Assembly: GCA_034687125.1 (NCBI GenBank)
Contig: JAQGBZ010000232.1
Coordinates: forward strand, 1 to 64,000
Source: Neelides folsomi
Lineage: Eukaryota; Arthropoda; Collembola; Neelipleona; Neelidae
Reading direction: 5' to 3'
Length of the DNA stretch: 64,000 nucleotides
The notes under the pieces were generated by a model. It was given only the letters and a program-made list of their open reading frames with translations, did not search any database and was not told the DNA's origin. The position numbers and the translations under genes were made by a program. This document shows, one piece after another, positions 37,201 to 52,200 of the stretch (position 1 is its first letter; the number at the start of each line of letters is the position of its first letter).

Positions 37201-40200
37201 CTTTTAGGAATTATAATGAAAGAGACACATGTCTGATTACGCCTGTCTTTCCCATTCAACTCGTAATTGATCAAAGGGAAAATTGAAATCCTTTCCCGAT
37301 CCTCGTCGAGCTTTCCCAGAACATGCCCTTTAAATTCAAAGGGGAACTTTTCCTTCTCAAAACTGCCCGCATTATTCATTACCATAGGGCATTCCGATTC
37401 CCGTGTATATTTAGTTTTAAATCACTATTGTACTTCATTAGCATCATTATCACAAAATTACTCACAATAAGAATTTCTAATGGACGAATCTATTTTTGCC
37501 TAATGTATTCCTTACAATAAGTATTAACATTCACCATATTTGATATTTTGGTATTTTCATATTTGAATTTAATTAGTTTCGTCCATCCAATTATTAAATC
37601 ATACAATAAAACTTATCTTGTCCAAGCCAATAAAGTCAGTATAAGCTCAATGCCAATTATCTGGGATTATTCTATTTTAAAAGAGAGCATGAAAAGTGTT
37701 TGTCATGAAAAAGGAAGGGAATTAAAAGGGGAATAAAATGGAAGGTCCGTTAGGACAAGTGAAGATCAAAGAGTTCATTAGGAGAACCTAAACGGATCTC
37801 AATCTCTTTTAGCAGAGAGAACAAAGAGAAGAAAGACAAGGATCTCTGGTTTCTTCAACTGTCCCTATAATTAAATACTCGCGACTTGAAAATTCAACGG
37901 CTAATTTCAATTCACATTAACACAATGACGTTACACTTGGCCTAAAACTTCAATACAAGGCTTATTACTTCCTTAACTTACAACTTCCTTCTACAATACA
38001 TCTCCTATAAATTTCCTATACATTTCCTATATATTATACATACATCTCCTATAAATTTCCTATACATTTCCTATATATTATACATACATCTCCTATCTTA
38101 TATACATCTGCTATGAATCTCCTACAAATATATCCATTATATATTTGCATATTTCCGAACACTCCTACAACCTTTTAACTCGTCTAATACTTCCTTAATT
38201 AGATTCCAAGTATTCTGAATGTAAATTGAACTCCTGGTGTTAAATGCGTAATGAAAGAGGAACTTACGCATCTTCTTCTTCCTCATTGTGAAGATGTTCC
38301 TCGACCGTGTCAGGACGAAGAGATTTTGAATTTCCACCAGAACCCGGCCGTTCACCTGAAAACAAAAAATCCGATTAAATATTTAATTAAACATTCAATT
38401 AAAACATTTTAACTAAAATTATTAGTTAATTTCCAACTCGAATTTTTTTAAAACAACATTTCACTTTATTACTTATTGAAACCAAAATAAAATAAATGCA
38501 TAAATAACATGTAATAATATCGAACCAAATCCAAGAAGAATCTTCATAAATCAAAGCTCATAATATTCATGTAAACAACATTCCAATTCAAATCTCCCTA
38601 CATTTCTCATGATTAAAATCTCACCGATCGAATAATCAATGATCTTCAAATAAACGAACCCTCAACTAATGGAAATAAAACTTATAACTCTATACCTTTA
38701 ATAACTTTAATATTTAATAGGATAACTTATGAAGATAACTTATGAAGAGAAACCAAGTTCTAAAGAATGCAACATGGAGCTAAAAAAAGTTTTTTATGCA
38801 AGAGATAAAGTTAGAGAAAGAGATTTAGTTGAGAAGATAATTTTGTTGAGTAGACACATAGGGATTCATCAGTCATTATTAGAACTCCCGAATGGTTTAC
38901 ATTTACAGATCTAAATGACATTCTTTGAGTCGCCGACGTTCGGCCACCTCCGACGCTTCCCAATTCCTATACACATTTTCTATTTCCTTTGTAAAGGAAA
39001 TGGTGAAAAGAAAAACTCAAATTCCTCAGGCTCTATAACTTGTAGAAAAAAATAAATTGTGTCTCAACTCTCCCATTATAGATATAATAATACACCGAAT
39101 ATATGAAATTGAAATATATCATACTGAGATATCTCTATATTAATGTACAAATACACATATTGGAATAGACAACTAGGACATAAGATATCTTATGAGATAT
39201 ATATGAGATATATTAAGAAGATAAAAAGGAGTCGGCAAAATGAGAAAAGCCATTTGAGTCGGACTTCATTTTACAACCTCATCCCACAGGTTTGTAAATG
39301 GGAAAAGAAAAGGCGAGTGATGCAAATCGGAGAAAAATTCCCCCATGTTGACAATTAGTACCAAGAGAATTAATTGTCCAATACCACTTTTACTAAATTC
39401 ACAATCTTCCGCCTTCACACTCTACAAATTCCAAATGAGACAAGCCCTATATACAATTGTACAATTTAAATACAATTCCCAATTCCCATTCACATCCCAT
39501 GCTCAATACCTTAATTGAAAGTAAGAGAACATTGTGAAAATTACAATTACAACCATTACATCCATTTGATATAAAAGGAATAATAAAAACATTCCCATTA
39601 AATTTGGACATTCAATCCGATGAATATAAAGCAATTGAAGTAATGTTAATGCAAGTAATGTAATTTAATCTAACCTGTAAGTTAATGTATAATAATAAAA
39701 TAAGATTATTTTCTCAATCCAATCATCCACCTTAACAAAAGAGTGAGAATGAAATAATACTATTTTATTAGGTAAGAGAATCAGAACACAAAGTGAAATA
39801 AAAGAGGCGAATTAAAAAAATAGACACAAAAGATCATTTAAATTAATTTAAATTCTCCTCAGGTTCCGCCAAATGCAATTCCTCACCCCCAGAACCCCCC
39901 AAAACCCCGCGTGTCCAAAATGGCTTTAAACGACTTCTGCCCACCTGCACAAAATTCACCTGAGCAGACAGAGTCAGACATCGAGTGTTAAAAATTCCTT
40001 ATAGCGGGTAAATAACAAGCACAAAAATGATCTGGTGCGAAAAAATAGAATCAATTTTCTGCTCCTTCCTATTTGATTCTAAAAGAATATAAAAAAACTG
40101 AGTTTGTTGCCCTTTTCTCTCACGGCCTCAACCCCCGTAAAAGATACCAAATGATGATTTTGATAAAAGGAGCAAACATCCAATGCAAAATTCACCTTAT

Positions 40201-43200
40201 ACAATTTAATACAATATATCAAATAAAATATACTGTATTATATCATATCAAAAATGTATCATATTATATTAAAAATGTATAGGGAGTTATATCAACCTAA
40301 TTTACTTAGTTATATAAAAATATAACTAACATTAAACAGATAACATTTTCATATCAAAATTGAAGGTGAGGATTTTGGACTGCCCAGCCGCAAAACTTCA
40401 CGCACGGGAACTTTCATTCTCCAGATGAACAGAGTTTGTGGAAATTCTTCATTCTTTTTTGATAGAGAAGAATTGAAGTGGCCGGGAGAGTTAAGAGATC
40501 GTAAATCTTATGAAATCCTGGGATCATGAACCCCTAATTTATTCTCTACACCTTACAAATCCACCAAGGGTTTCACATACAAAGCTGGGCATTTTATTCC
40601 CTTATGTCTAACGTAAGTAGTTAGAAGTCTTAAAAGTATACATACGTAGAAGTATACATTAGGAGAGATTTGTAGAAAACTCCTTGAATTATTAACAGAT
40701 TTACTAATGGGCTTAAAGGTGATCGCTCGCACAATCCTCTCGACCCTTTAAAAATGATCTTCATTGTGCGGTGAGGGCCATTATGCAATAAAGGGAAATT
40801 AATTGCTCAAACTCATGACTTTGGAATCTCGAATTGTGAGTTCTTCATTATGGAATATAAAAAAACATGATCAGAGATGTGAATGAAAGAAATCCTGCCC
40901 CACAATCCACCCCACATTATAAATTATCGAAAGAAAAGAGCTCACGTTCAGGAATCGCTTTATAAATGATTTCATCAGATAATAAAAAAAGAGACGGGAG
41001 AGGGATATGAAGGAAATCCAGTTATAATCGAGTTTAGATCATTTTAATCCGCTCCAATCTCACCCGATGAGTGGAGCAAATGGGGAGATAAAGTCAACTT
41101 CAAATGCCCCCTGCGACTTACCCAAAAACCAAAGCGGTAAAATCCATTAACAACTCCGCTCCGCCCTCGAAAAATGTGAAAGAGAAAAACCTATATGGAA
41201 CCTAATACTATACTAATAACCTAACCTAATAGAACCCAATAGAACTTAATATTATGTTATATCATTTACCTATAAAATAAGATAAGTATAGAAAATATAA
41301 AGAATAAAACGAGCAACAATTTTTAACCTAAATATATACAGGTAGATATATTATTTGTATACCTATATTAAATATGTATGATTGTTTAGATATAAAAAAT
41401 TGATCATTTTTTTGATCCTAATCAATTCCATTTACAAATCTATTTCTGTCTTGATGTAAATTCTGACAAATCCTTCACCAACAATGGAAGAAATTGAAAA
41501 TAAAGTTTCAACTTGTCGGAATCCATCTGGAATTCTTTTTCCAAAGCCCTTTGCAAATTCCCTTTCCAGATCAACCGTAAAAACCCCTTTTCAAACAACT
41601 TCCATGTGCTGACATATGGTTAGAGTTAAAGTGAAGAAAAATGTTATAGATCCACTTTTGGTATAATTTAAAAAACATTTGAAGGTGGCGAGGTGTACTT
41701 AAGAGATTGATGTGAGCTCCTTTGCCCACAGAGCCCAATCCATTATTGGATGATGGGAGTTTGGGTGAAGGTCCTGGGCGTTTGCCGACATAAAACTTCG
41801 ATTTTGACTTCCGAGATGAAGACAAAGGTGGTGGGTCGGAAATCCCTTCACTTCGATCCCACGAACGAGGGCGGACAAATCCAGACAAATAGGCCGGGAT
41901 TGTCGGATGACTCCCAATACCCGAACTAGTGCCGCCTGAAGAACTCCCGCTGCTACTTGAACTATTCCGATGAACTACAATCCCCTTCCCAACCCGAGAC
42001 TTTTTTGCAGGTAATTCAGGTGGTTTTAATTCGGTCGGTGTTTGCCCAACGGCAATGTTCGTAATCGGTCTCAGTTCAAATGGCGTTGAAGGGCCAAGAG
42101 CTACATTTAAAATCGGCGGGCCCACAAGGTTAAAAACCGAATTTAAATTTCTCCTTGCACTTTGAACACTTCCACTAGTATTGCCATTTGTTCCATTAGT
42201 CGAATTTAAATTATTTGTATTTGGCGAATTTTGCAAATTTTCCCTTGCTGGAATTGGCGGAAGGGGCGGGGAAGAAGAAACGGGGAATTTATGAGTTAGT
42301 TTTGTGCTTGTAGGGAATTCATAATAATCCTCTCTGGAGGCTGTCGAAGAAAGGGAGTTGATTGGCTCAGGAACTGGCGGGGAATTGACAGTGGCTCTTT
42401 TCGGTCCATACACGAAAGGGTTAAAGTTCACGAATTGAAATTCCCCATCGACGGATGCCGTGTGGGGATCGTCGGCCGACCGACCCTTTCGCCGTTTAAT
42501 CTTCGTTTTCAAGTTATGCATTCGGAAGGAATTTCGGTTCTTCATCACATGACGACATCATTATTTATTTAAGAAGATCGCACAAATCCTCTTGACCCAC
42601 TTTACCCAAAACTTACCCCATTCATCACAAACAATATTTTTTCCACTTTTTTATGTCCCAATTGGGCAAAACTTACATAAAACTTTTAATTGTCACTTTT
42701 TCCACAATAATAAATTAGCCAAAAATTTAATTAAATTCTTTAAATGAAAATTCCTTCAATAAATTTTCGAAGCTTCAGTAAATTGTTCTATCATTAATTA
42801 ATTTACAAATTAATTAATAATATAAATTATTATTTAAAAATTCAACAACTTTTAAAAATTTCAAGTCCAACACTTCACTTATATAATTGTAATTCAGCAA
42901 ACAATATTAAATTACTTTTAAACAAAGTTTGAGTTTAAACAAAGTATAAGCTTAAATGAAGTTAAATTAAATTAATCAAATCCAAAAACTTTAATGTTTG
43001 AGTTTGGATAGGAACGTTTTAGAGGTCTCATAATTCAAAGAATGTGTGTAGAGAAGCGAAGACAGGGAAGGAGTGAATGAGCCGATTCATCCTCGCAGAT
43101 CCAAAGACCCCTCAGGTAAAAACACTTTGCAAAAGTTTCCGCAAAGGCCAGGTGGGAGTGAAAAACATTACACATTTCATAAATGCCTCTTCACTGTCTT

Positions 43201-46200
43201 TACATTCTTCTCCCAATCCTCTCTTAATGTTCTCCCCTCATGTCTTCTTTAAACTCATCGTATTTGAATCAACTCTTTTAGCTCTTATTCTTCATTTAAA
43301 CTCTCCATTTAAACTCCTCGTTCAAACTCTTCATTTAACTCTTCGTTTATACTCTTGAATTTATAAGCTTTTCGTCTCAGAGCTTCAGAGCTTCGTTCTT
43401 ATAAGATCTTATGTATTAAAGAACTCTCTACTTTATTACTCTCCAATATTGACTCTCATCACTCTCTTGACTCAGCGTAAATTGAAGGGAAAAAGAATCT
43501 CTTGTGTAATGGAAGAGTAATAGCCAAGTAATAGTGAAGTAAAAGAGACGGAAAGATTAAACCAAAAAGTGAATCTCATTCACCTTCAGGCTTTAAAAAA
43601 ACTCAAAAAATTGTCCCAACTTTTCTCAACTCCCTCAAAAGTCTCCTCGAGGTTTCTTTTAACAATCAAACACGGCCTTCCATTAAAAATTAAAACTATG
43701 CACTTTCACTCCATAAAACTTGGTTTTTCCCTTTTAACAATTTCTTTACAATTCTTGACAATTCTTAACAATAATTTTTGATTTCTTTAAAATGTCTTTA
43801 ATTCTTTAAATGTCACTTCTTTAGTTTCTTTCAAATGTTTAACTTTGTGTTTGTATGTAGGGCAAAATGTCAAACGGAGTTTAAATTTTCAATTCTTTAG
43901 CCGATTCAAAACATGTGGGAAATTCACACAAAACCAAAAACAATCACCGGATAATATAAAATGAGGAAAAGTCGTCTATATAAATTAAATACATTTGTTT
44001 CATATATGATATTTCATATTTCATATACTTAATAATAATATATCAGTCACTATGTATAATATTTCATATCAGTTCTTGAAAATTTAAACGAATATCAAAT
44101 ATTGCGTACTGTATACATATAATATAGTGTATTTTATATCAAGTAATATTTCCTCTTAAAGACATTCACATTCGAAGCACAAGAATATTATTTAAATCCA
44201 ATGAACAAAAGGCCTCAGTTCCAACCGAGGAATTATCAAGAATTGTCTGAATGGTCTGAACAAAGTTTCCTCCTTTATTTTTCCTTCATTTCATTTCCGC
44301 CCTTATCATTTTGATGGTCCCTCCACATGTTTAATAAAAATAATATCCTTCCCTCATCCCCACACGGTCACAGGCATCTTGAACCATGGAGAGAAATATG
44401 AAATCCTTCACCAATCCTCACCACACGTTCAGTGGGAATCAAAACCCATCCAATCCCAAAACCGCAGTGAGAGGAAAATTGAAACCGAGCACTCAAAATA
44501 AAATTCGGATTGGGAGCTTATGTAAATAAACTCCTTTCGCTTCCTCCTTCACAGATTCAATCCTTGTCATTTATTCCACAAACTTTCTTATACACAGTTT
44601 TTAATATTCTCTATAGAACTTCCATTGTTATAATATATAAACTTCCATTGATATTATATATGAACTTTGATTGTTATGGTATAAACATATCCATTTTGAT
44701 ATTATTTATATAACTTTTCCATTGTAGTAAAAAAAATAACTTTATATCACTTCCACAATTGACGGAATTATATACCCGGGCTTTTGGCTATGACCCGGGT
44801 GAAATGTTGGGTAAAAAAGTGTTGCTCATGAATTGGAAGTACTTTTTCCCTCCAAAAAACCTTCTCAAATGTCTCTCTTCAAATTGAAGTGTTGTTTGGT
44901 GGTGGCGGAAAATGTTGTTGAGGAAGGAACAAATCCTGGTTTTGTTTTCCTCATCGATTCCTCTCGTGGGTTGACAAAGGGGCAGCTGTGGGAAGACTGC
45001 GGACCTTCGGCCCATCCAACCCCAAAGGGACCACCAAAGGGAGGAATAGGGAAAAATTCATGGGGAGGAGGAGAACTCTGAAAGATATCATGAAGGGGAT
45101 TCCTCTACAAATTCCCCCTATCCCTTCAACTACATCTTAAATACATAACTGCATACATACACTGTATTACATACAAATACTATATACTCTGGATACTCCA
45201 TATACATACATAAATATAAAATATAGGAGCAAATGTACCATACATTAGGTAAGTACATTAGATATATATTAGATATATAATTTGTATTTATAAGAGAATA
45301 AGAGCATAGATAAGAAAGTATCTTTTAATTCTCTTTGGATCTACTTAGAGACTTAAACATTTCTTATCAACTTTACGACTCGCACCCTTCTTACTCCCAA
45401 CTATCCAATACATGTAAATGTATATAATAAGGATAGGAAAGATCAGACCTCCAGTGCAGTAAAGTGAAGTGTCAAGTGTATCTACAAATGTATTAATGGG
45501 AAGAAGTTTAAATCCCTTTTACAGCCCCAAGTTCATAAAATCCCCCTAATTTGTTATTTAGCGAGGAGAGAGGGAAAAGATGGGCCATTCGGGAGCAAAA
45601 AGATTTAAAAGACTCCTTGAGAGACTTTTCATTAAGACTTAAACACTTCCAGGGAACTTCGACCCTTCAACTTTACGCGGAAATCTTTGTGACATCTGAG
45701 AAGGACGGAAGTCCAAAGAGGGGACCAAAAACTCCTTCACAAAATGTCAACCCCCACACTCTAATATAGCCAATATTAAAACCTTTTATCCTTAAACCTT
45801 ATGGAAAATATCCTTATGGAAATATCCTTATGGAAATTATGCTTATGGAAAAATAACATATTACTTTAAATGGAGATATTCCTCCACGTATAATAAGCAT
45901 GGGGAATGAGGAAAAAGTAAAACTGTACAGTTACTTTCCTCCTATACAAAACTACATACTTTAAATAAACAATTGTCCATTACACTCACTTATTATTATA
46001 CTGCTATTATAAATAATACGGCAAAGGACAACTCACCATCAGACATTCAAAATACATGGGAGTAAATGGGACATGAAATATTAGTTGGTTAATACATGGA
46101 GCAAATATGATGAGACATATAAATGAGATGAAGCTGTGAAATATTTTAACTACAGATTCAAACATCAGCTCTTAACATCAACTGTGACTGACTTGAGTGA

Positions 46201-49200
46201 CGTAAAAAGAATGTAAATACGTAAATAGTGATATAAACTAAAAAACATCGACTCAACATTCTGATCATATTCATCATATTTCCTTGTAGTTGAACCATGA
46301 CCATTAAAGCTAATATAAACGTATAATTAGCTAATAAAAGTATAATGGCTAATAATGGTCCGGAGCTTTTAAGACTAAACAAATAAATTTATGTGAAAGA
46401 TAATGAAGATTTGCATAAGGAGGTTTGACGCGGCGAGATTGGTCATGAATTGGGAAAAATCCCACCGCCTTTCCGGAATTCGCAACGGAAAGGGGAAGTT
46501 TCGTCGTGGAGCAAATACGGAATTAATGAGAAATTCCCCACATTCTCTCCCTCAATACATATTCATGACCAACAATAATTTAAACCAAATCCTTCAAAAG
46601 AACTTCTAAACGGCACAATGCGAAGCAAAATCCTTTTTTAAACATTATTAAAAACCGCTATAAATCTTTTTATAAGAAACCTCGAATTTTTCACGAATCT
46701 CGAACGACTCTTCACATAATTTTAAAATATTTATTATTTACTTGCTACTTACATACATAGTCAATAAGTACCATATACTTAGGTATTGTCTTTATTCTTT
46801 ATTCTTATAAAATATTAAACTTTGTTAAAATATCTAAAATGAACATCATCCATTTAATTAAATCTAAAAGTTTCATAATATTAAAATAAAACCTCAAAAA
46901 TATTAGAATTGTCGTTTGAGCATTGTATTTTAAAAATATATTTTCAAAATGTATTTCTTATACGATATCTTATATCTCGTATTTTATATTCTTTGAGATA
47001 TTTTTGTGTGTATGGACGAATGATTGTGAATCGTTTTGAAGGCTCGTGGAGCAAATCACAAAAAATGGCCTTCGGTTTGGAGTCCGAGTACCGGAGGAAA
47101 TCTCCAAGCACTCAGAGCCTGAGAGACTTTTCCTTGAGCCTGAAGGTAAAAGTGAAGTCGGTCGGAGTTTATGAATGTAGTTGCCCTCGAGGGCCCTTCA
47201 CCCCTCCCTCATCCCAAACACCATGTGAGCTCGAGGCTGACCAGAACGAAGAACCAGAAGAAGAAGAATCATCATTTGGCCCTATCAAAAACTCCGGCAG
47301 AAACTCTACTTGTACTTGGAGTCTTTTATAAAATAGAGAACCATTCCTCATTACATTCTGCCAAAACCAGGGTCCTGATGGAGATGGATAAATATGAGAA
47401 GGAAGATCAAGGCCGGAGCCAACTCCTCATCAAAACCTCCCCATTAACTCCTGCGTCACATTTTACTCCACATTTATTCAACAAATTGAAACAACCTATA
47501 AGAGCTAAGAATAGGAACATCCTCACAAAATAGAAAAAAATACAACCAATCCCATCCAATAACACAACAAAAACAAATCCAATGTAAAATCCTATACAAA
47601 TACAAACAAGATACAAAAAATATAAATTCGATCTTGACACAAAATCCTTTACAAATTTTGTCCAGATACAAAATAATATGAGTAAATAAACATATCTAAA
47701 CCTTGATATAAACATGAGCCTTATATAATATGAATTCATATCTACACGAATTATTGAAACAAAATCCTATACAAAACCTTATGATTTTCCAATATACATT
47801 TTCCTATTTCGTATACGAAAATTAATAAAGGAATGTAACAATGTAATGTTATATAAAAATTCTCATTAATGGACCCAATATCTTAAGTACAGAAAACAAA
47901 TCTTCAATTAGCCAAAAGCCAATTAAATGTAAGGTGCGTATTTGTAAGATATATTTTAATTAAATAGAAAGGTTCGTCTAATAGTAAATGGAAAGAAATT
48001 GGAAATATTTGGAACTTTCTAAATCCCACCAGATGAATTTTTCTATTAACTCTATAAAGAGGGGGAATCAAAAGTTGTTGTTTTTCCTCATTACCTGAAT
48101 TGGAGGATTTGAAGGGTTTTTTAAACAATTTCTTCAAGCTGCTGCTCCGCTTCAACGACCCAGACGCTCTTCCATCCTGTTGTTGTTCCATAGGAAAAAT
48201 CCTTCCCTTGTTCTTCATAAGGTACACATTTCCCCACTTGTCATTCCCCCCCCTCAGTTTAAAATCTCAATTTTTCGCAAAAAATTCGCAAATATTCAAT
48301 CAAATTATTGGCACTTAAAAATCGCACACTTCAACAAAAGTTCAATTCACATTATCGACCCTCCTGACCCCCATATTGACCTCAATCTGACCATGAAGGC
48401 CTATAAAGAATAAACTGTTCCGGCGTTCCCTTATGTTTCGTGTGGTATAAACCGAGTCAATAAATCAGGTAGAACATGCAATAAAGTGAATGGGTAATTA
48501 GCGGAAACACACGGCGGAGCCTCCGCCGTCGGGGAGTCGAAAGTGAGAGATGAATGGGGCGACAGGTCGGAAATATGTCTTATTAGATCAGTTCTTATAA
48601 ACCAACGGGGAAATAAATTTAGAACTCTCCCTCAATGAAAAAAAAAGAATCTTCGAGATTCGGCCCAAACACTCGTTGAAAGTTAACTCACAATTGGAGC
48701 TCGAGTTTTAAAATCTTGGCACACTTTGTTTTAACTCCCAAGGTGAAAAAGAGTTATATAGAGGAATAGAAGCAACCTAAAGGGACCAGATATGCAACTT
48801 TACATAATGATCAAAAATTCCACCCGTTTGTATTAAAATCCCTATGTAGTGTATTCTTCACAACTGACTCACTATTAAACTCACTTAACTCACTATATGT
48901 CACGATCAAATGTTATAAATTCAAATTAAGTTCTTCATACAACTGTACAAACAATTCAAAAAATATACTTTTAACAATTCACTCTAACTTTAAGTGTATA
49001 TTACAATATCAAACAAATCCAACAAAATCCAACATGAATCTATGTAAATAATTATACAATATAAAATACACTGTGATTCATTTTATATATAATAAATATA
49101 TACCATATACTTTTGTAATAGTAATACGTATAAAAACTATTATTTACACATTTGCTACAGATATTTGTTTATCTCAAGTTGAACGTGAAGAAAAGAATGA

Positions 49201-52200
49201 ATTAAAATAAATTAATTCTCCACCTCACTCCGTCTCCAAACTCTCCAATAATTTGTCCAATGAAGATGGAAAGTAAAGGTGATTGAATTGTTAATTCAGG
49301 ACTTTAATCCCAGTAATTCCCAAAAGTTGACATGGGGTGAGTGAAGGTGACAGTTTGAACCTCCCAATCTCAAACTTCACCACGAGAGAAAAGCGAGGTA
49401 AAGGCGAGAAAGTGGGAAAGTGCTTATAAGGGAAAAAACTGCCCGCCGCTGCCAGCCTGCCTGGCTTATATGCCAACCCAGTGAGGTTGGCTCGGGTCTC
49501 CCCTGGTCGGATCTCGAAACATCCGCAAGCGCCGGGTTCTCCCTTCGATCCATTATAGGCATTACAATGCATTACAATAGCCGGCAAATACCCGGCAAGT
49601 CCCGGCAAGTCAACCCTTACCCTACCTTAACAATAAGGGGGAGTTTCACCCTCGCCGTCTTTTCCCTTCATATCCTTTAAACATTTAAGACATGCAGGGA
49701 GAAAAATTCTTACAAATTTCCCCCTTACTTTCTTTATGTGTGGGGAAAATGTTCATCAACACTTTTTCAATCTCGAACAAAAACTTCCCCAATCTCATTA
49801 TTAATTTATTAATTTTCTTTAAAAACATTCCACATTTATTAAACCATAGCCGTTTTAATTCAATATTTATTTAATATCTTCATTTTTATCCAATTATGAA
49901 TTTAATATCGTAATTTTAATCCAATTATTAATTTATTAATCTCAGTTCAGAAAATTCAGATTTAATTAACTTATTCATTAATTCAATTAAAAATTTAATC
50001 ATTTACTTATTTATCACATTTTACAAAATGTATCGTATTTAATCATATTTGATCACATTTTATAAACTAATTCGTTATTTACAAATTGTTGAAGAAAGGA
50101 AAGAAAGAATATATTTGTATATAAACAACACAATTATCCGCCTCGATGGATGAAAACAACTCACTCAATTTGAATCTCATGTTTAGTCCCAGTTTCCCCG
50201 AAGGTTTAACTTTGGTTTAAAAAGGGAAGACTTATAAGGAAAATTGCAAAGCCGATGAAAGTTCCATTCCTAAAGCCTATATGTAGTAGAGCAATGTTCA
50301 ATTCCCTCTACAGCCCAATGCTTTACTTCCTCTCAAACACAATGGTTTGGAAATTGTAAAAAAGGGAAGCTATCGGCATTTGTGGATGGCTATTTGCTCA
50401 ATAAACCTCTTATGAATAAATAATCCTTTATTAAACCTTTCCACCCATTTAAATACAACTTCCGAGCTTCATCAAGTGACGTAAGAAATAACCTTCCACC
50501 AAAAAAGAAGAAAACATACAACATCCCTTCAATTCACTCAACAAAATATTCTGGACTTGTTAAGTCCAGAATATCCCAAATGTTCCCACCTGTCCTTTTT
50601 ACCAAATAACTCTTTTTTACACTTCCAATATCCAATATCAAAAATTCTACTCACATTCCAAATTCCCTACAGATAGTTTGCAAAATTCATAAATATCTAA
50701 ATCGAAAAATTCATTTTAAATCCCAATGCCGATTTTCTTTATTTCACAATGTTTCCCTTACTTTATCACATCAAACCATTAAAATTAAACAACTCTTTTA
50801 TTATTATTTAAATTAAATCAAAATCAAAAGTAAAAATTTCAAATACGAACCAGGAACCTTAATTTTATTATTTGATTGCTTTTAGTTATATCGATGTTTA
50901 AATATATAATATAACATATAGGATAACTAAATGTATGAAAATTATAACTATTAAATTTGTATTATAGTTTTGACATATATTATATGTATTTATGAAATTA
51001 TCCATTCTGAAATTTAAATTGTAAATTTCGTATCAAAATGGGAAATTTGGGTTGAAATCCCTCAAGCTCATTTTCCCCATTTGTGTGAGTTTATGAAGTT
51101 GTGGAAGGTTTAGATGGAAGTTTAAATTGTTATTAAAGGAATCAACGCCTCAAGTTTTTCCTTCCATCTCTCACACTCCAATGCTTTCCCGAAGACTCCG
51201 TTTCCAATAACAGGAATGAACCCATTGGGGATGGAGAGAGGTTGGGGAAATGAATCTCTCCCACAGAAAACCCAAAGTTTGTTGGAGAGAAAGGTCGTTG
51301 AAGTTGGAGGAATATAACGATCATCATCTTCCTCCCCATTTATTACTTTCTTCGTCTAGACAAATTTAAGATGATAAATAGGAATCAATGAAAGATATTC
51401 CCAAAACTTTCCCTTTCTTTCCACTCCATCTCTTTTCAAATAATCCGCCCTAAATGAATGAACCTCTTTATTTAAATGATTTAAATCAAATCATATTGAT
51501 CAACACATTCAATCATTCAATCCAAGGCAAAATGCGAAAACAAGTTCACAACTACCTAATAATAAAAAACTTTAAAATTGAAATTATTTAAAATAGTTAA
51601 TAAAATATAAACGACTTTAATTTAATAAAAATCAAAAAAAAATTATTAATGCAAATAGCAAAAGAAGTTATTCTTTATATTAAAAAAATTAAATTAAAAT
51701 TAAAAAAAGTCAGTTTTATGTTAATCATAATTTTCAATAAAAATCCTGTGTAGGATCTTTGTAGTGTCATTGGTATGTTTGTTTAAAGAAAGAGATTTTA
51801 GAATTGGGATAAGTACGTGTTGAATTAGCCAAAGGTTTGCTAATTAAAGTTGAGGAATTAAAAAGGTCGTGGTAGGGCGTTTTAAAATAAAAAGAGAAGA
51901 AGATGATAAAATGCCAAGGGCGTTGGAGAATAAGATGTAGAGAATGGAGAGTGACATGAGGACGGTGATGTCAAGCCAAGTGAATACACAACTCATAGCC
52001 CATAAAGATCACCATCTCCCAACCATTTCACCCAACATCTTTCCCAACCATCTCTTAAAGACCATCTCTTAAAGAACTCGGAAAAACTCTACAGGCAGAA
52101 GGGGAACATTAAAGGTATAACAGGCTCTGTGTTGAAGTGGGGAATTGGGACACCGCCAAGGAAAATGAAGTTCCTCATCAAATCAACCCGCCCCGATCTC

